DNA of 64,000 bases from positions 1-64,000 of the forward strand of contig MPPA01000010.1 in NCBI GenBank assembly GCA_001896725.1. Reading direction: 5' to 3'. The translations under genes and the position numbers were made by a program. The notes beneath the pieces were generated by a model that did no database searches, was not told the origin of the DNA, and was given only the letters and a program-made list of their open reading frames with translations. This stretch comes from Methanococcoides sp. EBM-47. Its GTDB lineage: Archaea > Halobacteriota > Methanosarcinia > Methanosarcinales > Methanosarcinaceae. Positions 46,612-56,247 of the stretch are shown piece after piece (the first letter of the stretch is position 1; the number at the start of each line of letters is the position of its first letter).

Positions 46612-47058
46612 TCATTTCTTCTTGCTTACACCAATGGTACTGCCACGCCTACCAGTGGACTTTGTTCTCTGGCCCCTTACCTTAAGACCACGTTCATGCC
46701 GTATACCACGATAGCACCTGATCTTTTTAAGAGTGTTCAGATCTTCCCTCAATGTAAGCAGGATATTCTGTCCGAGAAGATGTTTGTTCTCCCCTGTTGC
46801 AAGATCTTTCTGTCTGTTCAACATCCATGAAGGCATGGACTGTTCAAAACCGCTGATAGCCTGATCAAGCTTTGCAATATCCTCATCCGGGAGATAGCCA
46901 ATTACCGCCATTGGGTCGATACCAGTGCTTTTCACAAGGATCCTTGAGGTTCGCCTTCCTATACCAGGAATACCGGTCAATGCATACTCAACAGGCATCT
47001 CACCTTTGAGGTCAGTATTCATGATACGGACTAGATGTCTTATATCTTCATCTGCCAT
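46612..47058 (-). CDS. rps13: Ribosomal protein uS13
   Basis: 148 aa, archaeal length. It contacts the large subunit (bridge B1). The helix-two-turn-helix region reads [17 protein letters not shown], and the basic C-terminal part has [33 protein letters not shown] precedes the ATG. It is first gene of the operon, preceded by a structured leader. Confidence 0.98.
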   Translation of the reverse strand: MADEDIRHLVRIMNTDLKGEMPVEYALTGIPGIGRRTSRILVKSTGIDPMAVIGYLPDEDIAKLDQAISGFEQSMPSWMLNRQKDLATGENKHLLGQNILLTLREDLNTLKKIRCYRGIRHERGLKVRGQRTKSTGRRGSTIGVSKKK

Positions 47059-47165
47059 AATTTATGTCCTCCTTAGGGATACGTTGTATCCTGTAGTCCC
47101 GGTATATTTGCCGGCACTCCCCTTGAAGGGGTGGACTGCATATCCTAACGGAATATAAACTGATG
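47059..47165 (-). promoter_or_regulatory. Structured leader and promoter of the rps13 operon
   Basis: On the minus strand the TATA box GTTTATATTC (about 47151-47160) predicts initiation near 47130. The leader then holds three hairpins in series: CCCCTTgAAGGGG (47119-47131), CCGG/CCGG (47099-47114) and GGATAC-GTT-GTATCC (47077-47091, minus-strand loop AAC). The last abuts the SD AAGGAGG. Such a layout fits autoregulation by an r-protein (uS4 or uS13 would be candidates) but no binding motif is known to me here. Confidence 0.5.
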
Positions 47166-47419
47166 GCGCAGATAATACTGTATTATATATAATCCTATTG
47201 CTGTAGAAGATCTAAAAAAATTACACAAATAAAAAAATAAAAGCTTTTATCAGAAAAAATATATCCAAAGAATAATTTTTTTGACGCATTGTTATAAACA
47301 AATATTAATATATAATTATATCATATATTATACTGAGGATGAATGCCCATTCTAAGTAAAAACGATAGGATCAATGATCAGCTCGCTGCTTTGAATGGTT
47401 CTTTAGGAGATGGTCACAG
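47166..47419. other. AT-rich divergent intergenic region
   Basis: Extremely AT-rich DNA with several overlapping TATA-like stretches (e.g. about 47305-47335) that presumably drive the S-layer gene. No ORF or repeat is supported. Confidence 0.4.
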
Positions 47420-50041
47420 TTGCGTGAGTTTCAAAAGTTTATCATATGCGGAGCTTTATTCTGCCTGATAGTGTTAAGCAACCCAGCAGGTGCAATTCCT
47501 TCAAATTCAACAGGGAATAAGATTTGGGATGCTAATCTAAATTCAAGTATTGAATATACGTGGACGCCTCAAAGTTTCTCTGGCTTTTACTATAATGCAG
47601 ACACAGAAGAAGGAACTGAACTTCTTACGGTAAATCTTAGCACTACCAATAAGAGAACAATCAGTCCTGGTAATATGACCTATGAAACAAGACCAGTAAC
47701 TACTGATTTCAAATATCAGGGTTGGGGGAAATACCAATCAATTATTTTTATGACCGAAAGATATTTTGCAGGATATTCAGGCAGCAGATTCAACAATGAT
47801 ATTAATCTTATGTCCGATGAAAAACTTTTAAGGATATTGATCGATGATAATGAAAGGAAATCTCTTTACGCTGGTTCCTCATTTCTGCTGGAAGAAGGAT
47901 ATGAACTAGAAATAAAAGAAGTGGATAAAGATGGAAAAAAGGTGCTCATCGAACTGAGCAAGAATGGGGAACTCATAGGAACAGACCTTGTGGGACCTAA
48001 TGGCGACTATACCTATAAGAAAGACCTAGGCTTAAATGAGGAAGTAGCCATCATCGCGGTACATCTGGACAATATCTTTAAAGGAACAGAGACAAACGCA
48101 GTATTCATAAGTGGTGTATTTCAGATATCTGATGAGCTCTCAAGCATCAATTCAGGTGATGCATATGGAAAAATGGAGATCACCTCCATATCCCCTGAGA
48201 AAATAACTATGAAGAACCGGGAGGAGATAACTCTTTCAAAAGGAAAGGTCGTTGAGGTCATGGGAAAGCTCAAATTGATGATAGCTAACAATGACACACT
48301 TAGATTTTCGCCGTTTATAGAAATATCCGAACCTGGAAATTATGTCCTTAGAGGCACAGTGGCAGAAGGGAGATTTGAATGGACACCTATGAACTTTGAA
48401 GGATTCTACTATAACATTGATGAAGGCATTGGCTCAGAATCGCTTACAGTCGAAGGAATAAACGGCAGAACCATAGAGAAAGACAAACTTCAATATAAAA
48501 GCAAACCTGAAGAAGTGAGGTTTGAACATGAGCACTGGGGCAAATTCAAGATCTTAGGGTTCCTTGCAGATAAATACTTTGCAGGCTATCCTAAAAATGG
48601 ATTTTCAGATGGAATCAGTCTTGTTTCAAATGGTGAACTTGCCAAAGTGCTGATAGATAGCGAAGAGAAGAAAAGAGTATATTCAGGGTCTTCACTTCTA
48701 TTAGAAGAAGGCTATGAATTGAAAATAAAAGAAATAAATGCTGAGGGAAGCAGTGTATTTGTTTCTCTTTACAAAAATGGCAGCATTATTGATAATGGCA
48801 TAGTAGCTTCAAATGGAGATTATGTTTATAGGTCAAATATCGGCAGTATCGAAGATGTACCCCTGATAGTTGTACACATAGAAGATATTTTTAAAGGAGT
48901 TGAGACCAATGCTGTTTTTATTAAAGGGATATTCCAGATTTCCCAGGAATATATAACTATAGATAACAAAGCAAAGTATGGAATAATGGAGATCACTGAT
49001 GTTTCTGCCAATGGCATCACCATGAAAAACACAGCTGACATCTTCCTTCCAAGAGGTAAATCAATAGCCATCATAGGAAACATACAGTTCCATGTAGCAG
49101 ATTCCAATGATCTAAGATACTATCCGTTCATAGAGAAAAATACAACTCCCCTCGAATCACTGGACATTGATGTTCCTAAAACGATCATAGAAGGCGAAAC
49201 TATCAGTATAGGAGTTTCTTCACGAGGAGGAGGCGTAGAAAATGCTGTTGTCCATATAAACAAAGAAAATATTGGCACTACTTCAGAGAAGGGGATCATC
49301 AAATATACAGCATCAGGCGCTGGAAAGTTTGAGATCAGTGCTAGTAAGGATGGTTTTATATCAGCATCAAAAGAAATAGAGAGCATTGCAAAAGATGATG
49401 AAACTAGAAAAATCAGCATCAAGATGTCTGCTGATAGAGTATATGAAGGGGACAAGGTCACATTTTATACAGTTAAATCCCTTAATGAAGAGCCAGTGTC
49501 CGGGATACGATTACTATATGACGGAAAGTTCATAGGTAATACATCCGACGATGGAAAATTGGAATATGTCATAAAAGATCCTGGGATCCATAAGATAAAA
49601 ACAGTTCCAGATGGTTTTCTTCCTGCAGAATATAACATAGATGTTATCGTCCGTGAACCTAATTTCATATATTCTGGACTGCATATCATGCCCATCGATC
49701 CTGTGAAAAAAGAAAATGTGAGCCTTTCAGTAGAGGTAACTAACACGGGTACTGCACCCGGGAAAGAAGAAGTGGAACTAAAGATCAATGGATCGGTTGT
49801 TGATATCCGGACAGTTGCCCTGGAAATAGGAGAAAGTACCTTTTTGAACTTCACTTACATGTCCCCCCAGGAAGGCATTTATGAAGCTCATGTGGGAACT
49901 GAAAAGCTTGAGTTCGAAGTACAAAAGAAGAGCATACTTTCCTATGTAGGGATTGGACTTGTGGTTTCTTTGATAGTTTCCAGATTAGGATATCCAATGG
50001 TCAAAAAAGGAGAAAAACGAAAAAGGAAAACAGGTCTTTGA
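47420..50041 (+). CDS. S-layer protein with two tandem S-layer duplication domains
   Basis: 873 aa from a TTG start with GGAGATGG upstream. It has a signal peptide (about 8-25, ending AGAIP) and two S-layer family duplication domains (about 47-300 and 320-575). Each opens with WTPxxFxGFYYN and contains a FxGTETNAVFI/FKGVETNAVF block, the Methanosarcina S-layer pattern. Two Ig-like domains and a CARDB-like domain (about 750-845, VSLSVEVTNTGTAPGKEEV) lead to a C-terminal helix and basic tail (about 848-873). It forms or contributes to the proteinaceous cell envelope, anchored by the C-terminal helix. N-x-S/T sequons are present. Confidence 0.9.
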   Translation: MREFQKFIICGALFCLIVLSNPAGAIPSNSTGNKIWDANLNSSIEYTWTPQSFSGFYYNADTEEGTELLTVNLSTTNKRTISPGNMTYETRPVTTDFKYQGWGKYQSIIFMTERYFAGYSGSRFNNDINLMSDEKLLRILIDDNERKSLYAGSSFLLEEGYELEIKEVDKDGKKVLIELSKNGELIGTDLVGPNGDYTYKKDLGLNEEVAIIAVHLDNIFKGTETNAVFISGVFQISDELSSINSGDAYGKMEITSISPEKITMKNREEITLSKGKVVEVMGKLKLMIANNDTLRFSPFIEISEPGNYVLRGTVAEGRFEWTPMNFEGFYYNIDEGIGSESLTVEGINGRTIEKDKLQYKSKPEEVRFEHEHWGKFKILGFLADKYFAGYPKNGFSDGISLVSNGELAKVLIDSEEKKRVYSGSSLLLEEGYELKIKEINAEGSSVFVSLYKNGSIIDNGIVASNGDYVYRSNIGSIEDVPLIVVHIEDIFKGVETNAVFIKGIFQISQEYITIDNKAKYGIMEITDVSANGITMKNTADIFLPRGKSIAIIGNIQFHVADSNDLRYYPFIEKNTTPLESLDIDVPKTIIEGETISIGVSSRGGGVENAVVHINKENIGTTSEKGIIKYTASGAGKFEISASKDGFISASKEIESIAKDDETRKISIKMSADRVYEGDKVTFYTVKSLNEEPVSGIRLLYDGKFIGNTSDDGKLEYVIKDPGIHKIKTVPDGFLPAEYNIDVIVREPNFIYSGLHIMPIDPVKKENVSLSVEVTNTGTAPGKEEVELKINGSVVDIRTVALEIGESTFLNFTYMSPQEGIYEAHVGTEKLEFEVQKKSILSYVGIGLVVSLIVSRLGYPMVKKGEKRKRKTGL

Positions 50042-50137
50042 CAAGATTGGATAACCTTTATTGACTTCCACTTTTACTTTTTTTTATTTGTTCTCATTAC
50101 CAATAAATTAAATTGATAATATGGTCATCATCATTGT

Positions 50138-50989
50138 ATGCTCCAAAGAATGCCTTTTTCCAATGATGATCTTGATTTTACATATCCTTTACCTGCTGAC
50201 CTTAAAAACAGGCCTTCCTGTTACTTATATATATATAACAGGAAGGTGGTCATAGACCCTTTGAGCTTACCAGGTACTCAGACAATCCTTCATAATGATA
50301 TTAAAGACATAAAGACAAAAAGGATTGTACAATATGTAGGATCACTTGGTAAGAAATTATTTTATGCCATAGGACTTGAATCACATAAGGATGTACCTTA
50401 TGGAATGCAACCAGTGTTCCTCAGAGACCTTATAGGAAAAATAGATGACAAAATGCTAGCCCTTGCCGGAAGAGCAGTACAGCTCGTTGATTTTGAACTG
50501 ACGAGCAGGTTTTGTGGGCGATGTGGAATTCTTACAGAAACCCTTGAAGATAGGGGTAAAAAGTGCCCTGAATGTGATCTTCTCATATATCCTCGCTTAT
50601 CACCTGCAATAATAGTGCTGGTGATCAAAGAAGATAAGGTTCTTTTGGCCCGTTCTGCACATTTTATGTCTAGCATTTATAGTGTCATCGCAGGTTTTGT
50701 GGAACCCGGAGAAACATTAGAACATGCCGTAAGAAGAGAGGTGAAGGAAGAAGTTGGGCTTAAGGTCAAGAACATACGATACTTTGCAAGCCAGCCTTGG
50801 CCTTTTCCCAACTCCTTGATGATAGGCTTTATTGCAGAATATGCAGAAGGAGAAATATGTGCTGATGGAAAAGAGATAATTGATGCTGCCTGGTTCAGTA
50901 GAGATGAGATACCAAACCTTCCAGGAAAAGGCAGCATATCGGGACATCTGATAGACTGGTTTATGAACAGGAAGGAAGAAGGGATCTGA
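50138..50989 (+). CDS. nudC: NADH pyrophosphatase (NudC-type Nudix hydrolase)
   Basis: 283 aa. A zinc ribbon (C126, C129, C143, C146) is followed by a Nudix domain with the box GFVEPGETLEHAVRREVKEE (starting at G186) and the NADH-specific SQPWPFPNS (218-226). It hydrolyses NAD(H) to NMN(H) and AMP, and bacterial homologues also remove NAD caps from RNA. Length and domain order match the family. It is transcribed alone, with a TATA-like AATTGATAATATGG upstream. Confidence 0.95.
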   Translation: MLQRMPFSNDDLDFTYPLPADLKNRPSCYLYIYNRKVVIDPLSLPGTQTILHNDIKDIKTKRIVQYVGSLGKKLFYAIGLESHKDVPYGMQPVFLRDLIGKIDDKMLALAGRAVQLVDFELTSRFCGRCGILTETLEDRGKKCPECDLLIYPRLSPAIIVLVIKEDKVLLARSAHFMSSIYSVIAGFVEPGETLEHAVRREVKEEVGLKVKNIRYFASQPWPFPNSLMIGFIAEYAEGEICADGKEIIDAAWFSRDEIPNLPGKGSISGHLIDWFMNRKEEGI

Positions 50990-51397
50990 TCGATTATTAT
51001 AAAAATTAAATATAGAAAAACATAGGAACTTCTCTTGTTTCAAATACTAAAGCAGTTTTTAATGATGTTTCTGTTTTTGCTTAGTTTATTTATATTGCTC
51101 AATTTTTATTAATATAACTCCTACACAATACATTTCTCAGCTTAGCGTAAAAATAATCATATGTACACCTATCCTGCAAAAAGCATCACCTCCTGGATAA
51201 AGTGACTTTTTTCATACATTCATTTAGTGCATGATCAAGCAGTACATACCATAACTGGCATGCATTCCGGTTTCATCCGGATCTTCCAGGCCCAAAAGCT
51301 CCACTTGAAGTGCACCTTTCAAATTGGCCAGAAACAATTTAGAAAAGTATATGTTAGATATACATTCATTTTTATTATCTCTATTGGATGGAAAAAT
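50990..51397. other. Intergenic, no gene seen
   Basis: About 400 bases. The reading frame of the next gene stays open back to 51227 but has no SD and is not protein-like before 51398. The minus strand has an isolated GGAGGTGATG that leads only to a five-codon frame. No other signal is supported. Confidence 0.4.
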
Positions 51398-52807
51398 ATG
51401 AATAAAATATTAAAATGGACATTGATCATTTTTGCTGTATTTGTATTTTTTGGGGCCTTAGAACAATCGTTCGATCACCAGACAAAATCTGTTGAGCAGC
51501 AGCAAGAGCCTGTAAGCACGATCGTGCAACAAACTTCTGGTCCTGTGAAAGAAATACCAGAGGACGATCCTGTAAAGGAAGACGCATCTAAAAGGCAATA
51601 CTCTATACCTGAACAACCATCATCATTAGAATATCCTCGAAGTGATAACCTGACGGTCCACTTTATAGATGTTGGTCAGGGGGATTCCATTCTAGTTGAA
51701 TACGATGGAAAGAGCATGTTGGTCGATGCCGGTGAAAGTAATATGGGCTCCAGGGTTTCAGCTTTTCTCATGGAACTGGGGATATCCTCCCTGGACTATG
51801 TGGTTGCAACACATCCGCATGCAGATCATATAGGAGGATTGCTTACAATAATTGACCAATATCCGGTAGGTCAGTTCATAGACTCCGGGTATCCGCACAC
51901 TTCACAAACGTATGAGAACATGTTGATAGCGATCGATACAAAGGACATTCCCTTCCATGTAGTACAAAGAGGGGAGAGCATTGACCTTGCTCAAGGAATA
52001 GATATCCAAGTGCTTAACCCAGGAAAAGAACGATCTAACGATATAAACGAAAACTCTGTGGTTCTTAAGATCACTGATGGAGATGTATCGTTCCTGCTCA
52101 TGGGAGATGCTGGACTTGAGGCAGAATCAAGCATTATGGCTGCTGGCTATGATGTAGATGCAGATATTCTCAAAGTAGGCCACCATGCAAGTATTTCAGG
52201 TTCTGGACAAAACTTTATCAAAGCAGTCAGTCCGGAGATCAGCATTATAGAAGTCGGAGCAGATAACAACTATGGGCATCCGCATGCTGAAATATTGCAA
52301 AGGTTACAAAGTATGTCCACGGTCTACAGAACAGACCTTGATGGTACGATCACCATTACAACAGACGGTTCCGCCTACACAGTGACCACGAGAAATACCG
52401 GTTACAATAAAACCAGAGCTCAAAGTGAAGTAACCACTAATGACCCAATGACCATATCTGCTTCAGACAATACGATAGCTGCACCGGCTGAAACAAGCAC
52501 CCCAGACGAAGGGATAAAGATCAGTGATCTAAGCCTTAAAGAAGAGTTTGTGATGATCAAGAATTTAGGTTCTTCTTCTGTGGACCTCACGGGTTGGCAG
52601 ATCAAGGACGAAGGCGATAAACACACGTATACTTTCCCTTCATTCCGGCTGGAAGCAGGTGCAACAGTTACTCTTTACACTGCTGATGGACCCAATACCG
52701 AAACAGAGCTGTTTTGGGGTAGTGGAAAACCTATCTGGAACAATGATGGTGACACTGCCTTTCTCTATGACAATGAAGGATATCTTATAGACTCATTGAG
52801 GGGATGA
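51398..52807 (+). CDS. Exported MBL-fold (ComEC-like) hydrolase with lamin-tail domain
   Basis: 469 aa. An N-terminal signal-anchor (about 5-22) and a charged linker (about 25-75) precede a metallo-beta-lactamase domain of ComEC/Rec2 type: HFIDVGQGDSI, VDAGES, THPHADHIGG (H139, H141, D143, H144), MGDAGLE and VGHHAS. The C-terminal domain (about 375-469, SSVDLTGWQIKDEGDKHTY) is a lamin-tail domain. Such free-standing MBL domains lack the ComEC channel and may be extracellular nucleases or phosphodiesterases. It starts at ATG 51398 with GGATGG upstream. It overlaps the DUF3006 gene. Confidence 0.9.
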   Translation: MNKILKWTLIIFAVFVFFGALEQSFDHQTKSVEQQQEPVSTIVQQTSGPVKEIPEDDPVKEDASKRQYSIPEQPSSLEYPRSDNLTVHFIDVGQGDSILVEYDGKSMLVDAGESNMGSRVSAFLMELGISSLDYVVATHPHADHIGGLLTIIDQYPVGQFIDSGYPHTSQTYENMLIAIDTKDIPFHVVQRGESIDLAQGIDIQVLNPGKERSNDINENSVVLKITDGDVSFLLMGDAGLEAESSIMAAGYDVDADILKVGHHASISGSGQNFIKAVSPEISIIEVGADNNYGHPHAEILQRLQSMSTVYRTDLDGTITITTDGSAYTVTTRNTGYNKTRAQSEVTTNDPMTISASDNTIAAPAETSTPDEGIKISDLSLKEEFVMIKNLGSSSVDLTGWQIKDEGDKHTYTFPSFRLEAGATVTLYTADGPNTETELFWGSGKPIWNNDGDTAFLYDNEGYLIDSLRG

Positions 52808-53031
52808 ACATGAACATTAAAGTCACTCTGGATAGGATAGAGAATGAGACGGCTGTATTACTTGTCAGACCTGAAGAGACCACTAAGATCAGCATTCATA
52901 TTTCTTTATTACCTGAAGGAAGCAAAGAGGGAGATATCCTGAACATCGATATTATAAAGGACATTCAGGGAACAGAGCAGGCCAAAGAAAGAGTGTCTTC
53001 TTTGCTTGAAAAGCTTAAGAACAAAAAGTGA
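52804..53031 (+). CDS. DUF3006 small protein
   Basis: 75 aa (73 if started at ATG 52810, which is better spaced from GAGGGG). VTLDRIENETAVLLV is the DUF3006 start; the fold is a small beta barrel with a C-terminal helix. This family is habitually encoded next to ComEC-like MBL hydrolases, and here its start overlaps that gene's stop (ATGA). The function is unknown; a partner or regulator of the hydrolase is the usual suggestion. The stop codon lies in a TGAA tandem repeat. Confidence 0.9.
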   Translation: MNMNIKVTLDRIENETAVLLVRPEETTKISIHISLLPEGSKEGDILNIDIIKDIQGTEQAKERVSSLLEKLKNKK

Positions 53032-53048
53032 ATGAATGAATGAATGAA
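53029..53048 (+). repeat. (TGAA)5 simple repeat
   Basis: Five perfect TGAA units beginning with the stop codon of the DUF3006 gene. It lies outside coding sequence downstream of the stop, so slippage would not change the protein. Confidence 0.8.
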
Positions 53049-53122
53049 ATTCCTTAAATCGAACATATTTGTGAATTTCAGAATGAATTCAGGGGTAATT
53101 TATGAAATTTGGTATCAAAAAG

Positions 53123-53258
53123 CAGCTCTGTAGAAATTCTAATGGGATCACTGTCATTCAGTTTAATTCTGCAGATACAACCAGTGTATAGGAGTGTATT
53201 TAAAAATATCCAAGGTGCAGAAAATATGATCAGCGAAATTTTCCATGGGTCACCAAAG
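53123..53258. repeat. MITE-like repeat, copy C (degraded)
   Basis: It starts GCAGCTCTGTAGAAATT and shares ATTCAGTTTAATTC, AGTGTATAGGAG and TTTAAAAATATCCA-like blocks, in the same order and spacing, with copies A and B. Its right end (TTTTCCATGGGTCACCAAAG) is more diverged than the left. About 136 bp, non-coding, between the DUF3006 gene and the metallopeptidase stop. Confidence 0.6.
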
Positions 53259-53349
53259 CAGGTCAGTAGATGTTGTATGGATATGGATGGAAGGTCCTGT
53301 TCCTTTGAGACCATATCATCAGGACCCATCCTTTATACTTCCATTACTA

Positions 53350-54642
53350 TCACAGGTATTCTTCAATATATCCAATATCCTTACCAGATATTTCTTCCAT
53401 GACCTGGATGAAATATTGTTCATCAACGTTCCGGCCAAATTCACTTAAACGCTGCCAACCATTTTTCATTGTATCTGATCCGAGGTCCTCGTAGATCAAA
53501 TAAATCACAGCGAAAGCTTTACTGTAACCGAACAGGATTTCCTCCCCGTTGGTTGAATTGAAATTATCGGCAGTGTTCCATGTAGAAAGTGAGATATCAT
53601 ATTTTCTTTCCAATCTTTCGTAAGCTTCCAAAGACCTGTCTTTTCTTTTTTTAGCGATATCGGGATTAGTTTGTGCCAGAACGAGATATGTGTATAGGTC
53701 TGCATGCCCTTCATCCATCCAGATGTGTGAAAAACGACATTCACGCGTCCAATAGTGAGCAAGTTCATGTATAAGTATTGCATCGCTGGAAGTATGAAGA
53801 AGATATATACCTTTATTTCCCTGATTATAACCCCCATAACCTTGAGTATCTTCAGCACTTGCCTGGACTATAGTAACATTATAATGAGCAGGGTATGAAA
53901 ACCCAGTGACATTTTCAAGTATCTGAAGGCTTTGCATCGTTGTATGCAGAACACGCTTTCCCCAGGCATCTTCTCCCTCCCAGAACCTGACAGTTATCCC
54001 CACATCTCTTTCATTGAGGTGGGCAACATCCTTTATCTCCTGCATGTCCGTATGGTTCACACATGTTACCTGGCAGGGATTCTTCCAGATAGCTCCTCGG
54101 GGGAAAACAAGTTCAGTGATCCCCCCATGTTCAAGAATATGGTAATCCTTTCTTTCAATATCGATCTCATAGGATTGAGGTGTTCTTAGTATAACCCTCG
54201 TCCTGTTACCAGATTCCACTATGCTGAATACTGCAGTGTTACTATTGCATGGAAGATCATATTCAATGTAAAATACATACGTATCACCATACCATATCTT
54301 TTTATTCAGGTTGAAGGTGTGGTATCCCCCGGACATCTGATCCCAGCTAAGCACATCGCCGCTTATTTTTTCATAGGCATAGATGTTCTTTGCGTTTTGA
54401 GGAACGTAATAATTGAAGCTTGAGTAATAGCCTCTCCAGAACCTGGTATCTTTGTCCTTATTTTCGAACGCGACCTGCCTGAGCACATGCACGCTCTTTC
54501 CGTCAGATGAAACCTCATATGTGACATCTATATCCGTAATGGTCTGGTTCCAGCCACAGGAGACCGGAGAAATGAAAGCTATGGACAATACTATGAAAAA
54601 AAGAAAGATGAACCTAAACAACCGTTTTTCATAAAGGCACAT
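53350..54642 (-). CDS. Secreted gluzincin-type zinc metallopeptidase
   Basis: 430 aa. It has a signal peptide (about 8-29, ending SCGW) and a beta-rich N-terminal half (about 35-190). The catalytic region has HELAH (292-296) and MDEGHAD with the third zinc ligand probably E311. The HExxH-x14-E spacing is shorter than the x18 of typical M1 aminopeptidases, although WMDEG resembles the WLNEG of that clan. A helical C-terminus follows. It probably acts outside the cell on peptides or surface proteins. No exact family is recognised. Confidence 0.85.
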   Translation of the reverse strand: MCLYEKRLFRFIFLFFIVLSIAFISPVSCGWNQTITDIDVTYEVSSDGKSVHVLRQVAFENKDKDTRFWRGYYSSFNYYVPQNAKNIYAYEKISGDVLSWDQMSGGYHTFNLNKKIWYGDTYVFYIEYDLPCNSNTAVFSIVESGNRTRVILRTPQSYEIDIERKDYHILEHGGITELVFPRGAIWKNPCQVTCVNHTDMQEIKDVAHLNERDVGITVRFWEGEDAWGKRVLHTTMQSLQILENVTGFSYPAHYNVTIVQASAEDTQGYGGYNQGNKGIYLLHTSSDAILIHELAHYWTRECRFSHIWMDEGHADLYTYLVLAQTNPDIAKKRKDRSLEAYERLERKYDISLSTWNTADNFNSTNGEEILFGYSKAFAVIYLIYEDLGSDTMKNGWQRLSEFGRNVDEQYFIQVMEEISGKDIGYIEEYL

Positions 54643-54895
54643 ATTATCCCATTATTATATTTAATTTCAGTATAATACTGCTATGTACACGCATGTAAGT
54701 ATTATGGCATAAAAAATGAGAATCTGTACATATTCTGAAACCATGTGTACATAGTGCAACAGGACATGCTAAAATTGCTTCCGTTCCAATAAACAAAGGT
54801 CTGCCGAGTATTATTTTAGATCACAGCAAATGGAAATATAGTAAATGATATAAGTATGAAAAACCATGATGAACGAACATTTAGGAGACAGTTAC

Positions 54896-56197
54896 ATGAA
54901 ATACTGGCAGCCAAAATATGAGACCATGGGTCATAAAGAACTCAAGGGATTACAGCTCACTAGGTTAAAGAAGACAGTGGCTGCAACTTATAATAATGTT
55001 CCTTTCTATAACCACAGCTTCAAAGAAGCAGGCATCAGACCTGAAGATATCAGATCTCTGGATGATCTGAGGCGCCTTCCTTTTACCCGTAAGACGGACC
55101 TGAGGGATAACTATCCTTTCAGCCTATTTGCCGTGCCTAAAAAAGATATAGTGCGTATCCATGCTTCTTCTGGTACAAGCGGTAAACCAACTGTTGTGGG
55201 ATACACAAGGAATGATCTGGATGCATGGTCAGATCTCCTGGCACGCAATCTGACCATGGTAGGCCTTGGAAAGGATGATGTGTTCCAGAATGCGGTTAAC
55301 TATGGCCTTTTTACAGGTGGGCTTGGGTTCCACTACGGAGCTGAAAAGATAGGTGCCATGACGGTTCCCAGTGGTACTGGCAGCACTGTACGTCAGCTTG
55401 AGATGATGATAGATTTTGGAGTAACAGCTCTGCATTGTACACCCTCTTATGCCCTTTATCTTGCTGAGACTGCAAGGGACATGGACATAGTTGATAAATT
55501 ATCCCTGCGTGTAGGATGTTTCGGTGCGGAACCATGGTCATCGAACACCCGAAAACAGCTTGAGAACACACTCAACATCAAGGCATATGATTCCTATGGA
55601 CTTTCTGAGCTCATGGGTCCGGGTGTGGCCTTCGAATGTCAGGAACAGGATGGTTTGCACCTCTGGAGCGATCATTTCTTTGTAGAGGTGCTTGACCAGG
55701 ATAATGAGCAAGTGGCCGAGGGAGAAAAAGGAGAACTGGTGCTAACATCCCTTACCAAGGAGGCACTTCCTATTATACGATACAGGACAGGCGATATTGC
55801 CCGTTTGCTGGAAAGTGAGTGTGCATGTGGCCGCACTTCAGTGCGTATCTCAAGATTGTTAGGCAGAGCTGATGATATGCTCATAATAAGGGGGGTCAAT
55901 GTCTTCCCATCACAGATAGAAGATGTCATAGTGAAGATCCCCGGGATCACAGAACATTTCCAGGTCATACTGGACAGAAATAAGAAAATGCTTGATGAGA
56001 TCACTGTGAAAGTGGAGATCACTGATAACGTTTTTACAGGTGAGATACGTGATCTGGCTGCACTACAAAAACATGTGGAAAACGAACTGCAAAGCGTTCT
56101 GAACATACGCACTAATGTGGAATTAGCTGAGAAAGGCTCTATACCCCGTACTGAGGGAAAGTCAAAAAAGGTCATTGACAGACGGAACGCTCTTTGA
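54896..56197 (+). CDS. Phenylacetate-CoA ligase family adenylate-forming enzyme
   Basis: 433 aa. PaaK-type: the N-terminal LKGLQLTRLKKTVAATYNNV then the ATP loop SSGTSGKPT (about 92-100), YDSYGLSE, IRYRTGD, and the C-terminal GRADDMLIIRGVNVFPSQIE hinge, which closes on the acyl adenylate. It activates an aryl or small carboxylate with ATP and CoA. Methanogens often carry several copies whose substrates are not established, and indole/phenyl acetate salvage is one possibility. ATG 54896 is preferred to 54866 because of AGGAG eight bases before. It lies 50 bases before methanogenesis marker 8. Confidence 0.92.
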   Translation: MKYWQPKYETMGHKELKGLQLTRLKKTVAATYNNVPFYNHSFKEAGIRPEDIRSLDDLRRLPFTRKTDLRDNYPFSLFAVPKKDIVRIHASSGTSGKPTVVGYTRNDLDAWSDLLARNLTMVGLGKDDVFQNAVNYGLFTGGLGFHYGAEKIGAMTVPSGTGSTVRQLEMMIDFGVTALHCTPSYALYLAETARDMDIVDKLSLRVGCFGAEPWSSNTRKQLENTLNIKAYDSYGLSELMGPGVAFECQEQDGLHLWSDHFFVEVLDQDNEQVAEGEKGELVLTSLTKEALPIIRYRTGDIARLLESECACGRTSVRISRLLGRADDMLIIRGVNVFPSQIEDVIVKIPGITEHFQVILDRNKKMLDEITVKVEITDNVFTGEIRDLAALQKHVENELQSVLNIRTNVELAEKGSIPRTEGKSKKVIDRRNAL

Positions 56198-56247
56198 TCT
56201 TCTTCGTTTCGCTGGCCGGCAGGGGTTGTAAGTAAGGTGATGTAATA

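Noticed and set aside
53029-53048. TGAA repeat as a phase-variation switch
   Set aside because: It begins at the stop codon and lies outside coding sequence with no downstream co-directional gene.
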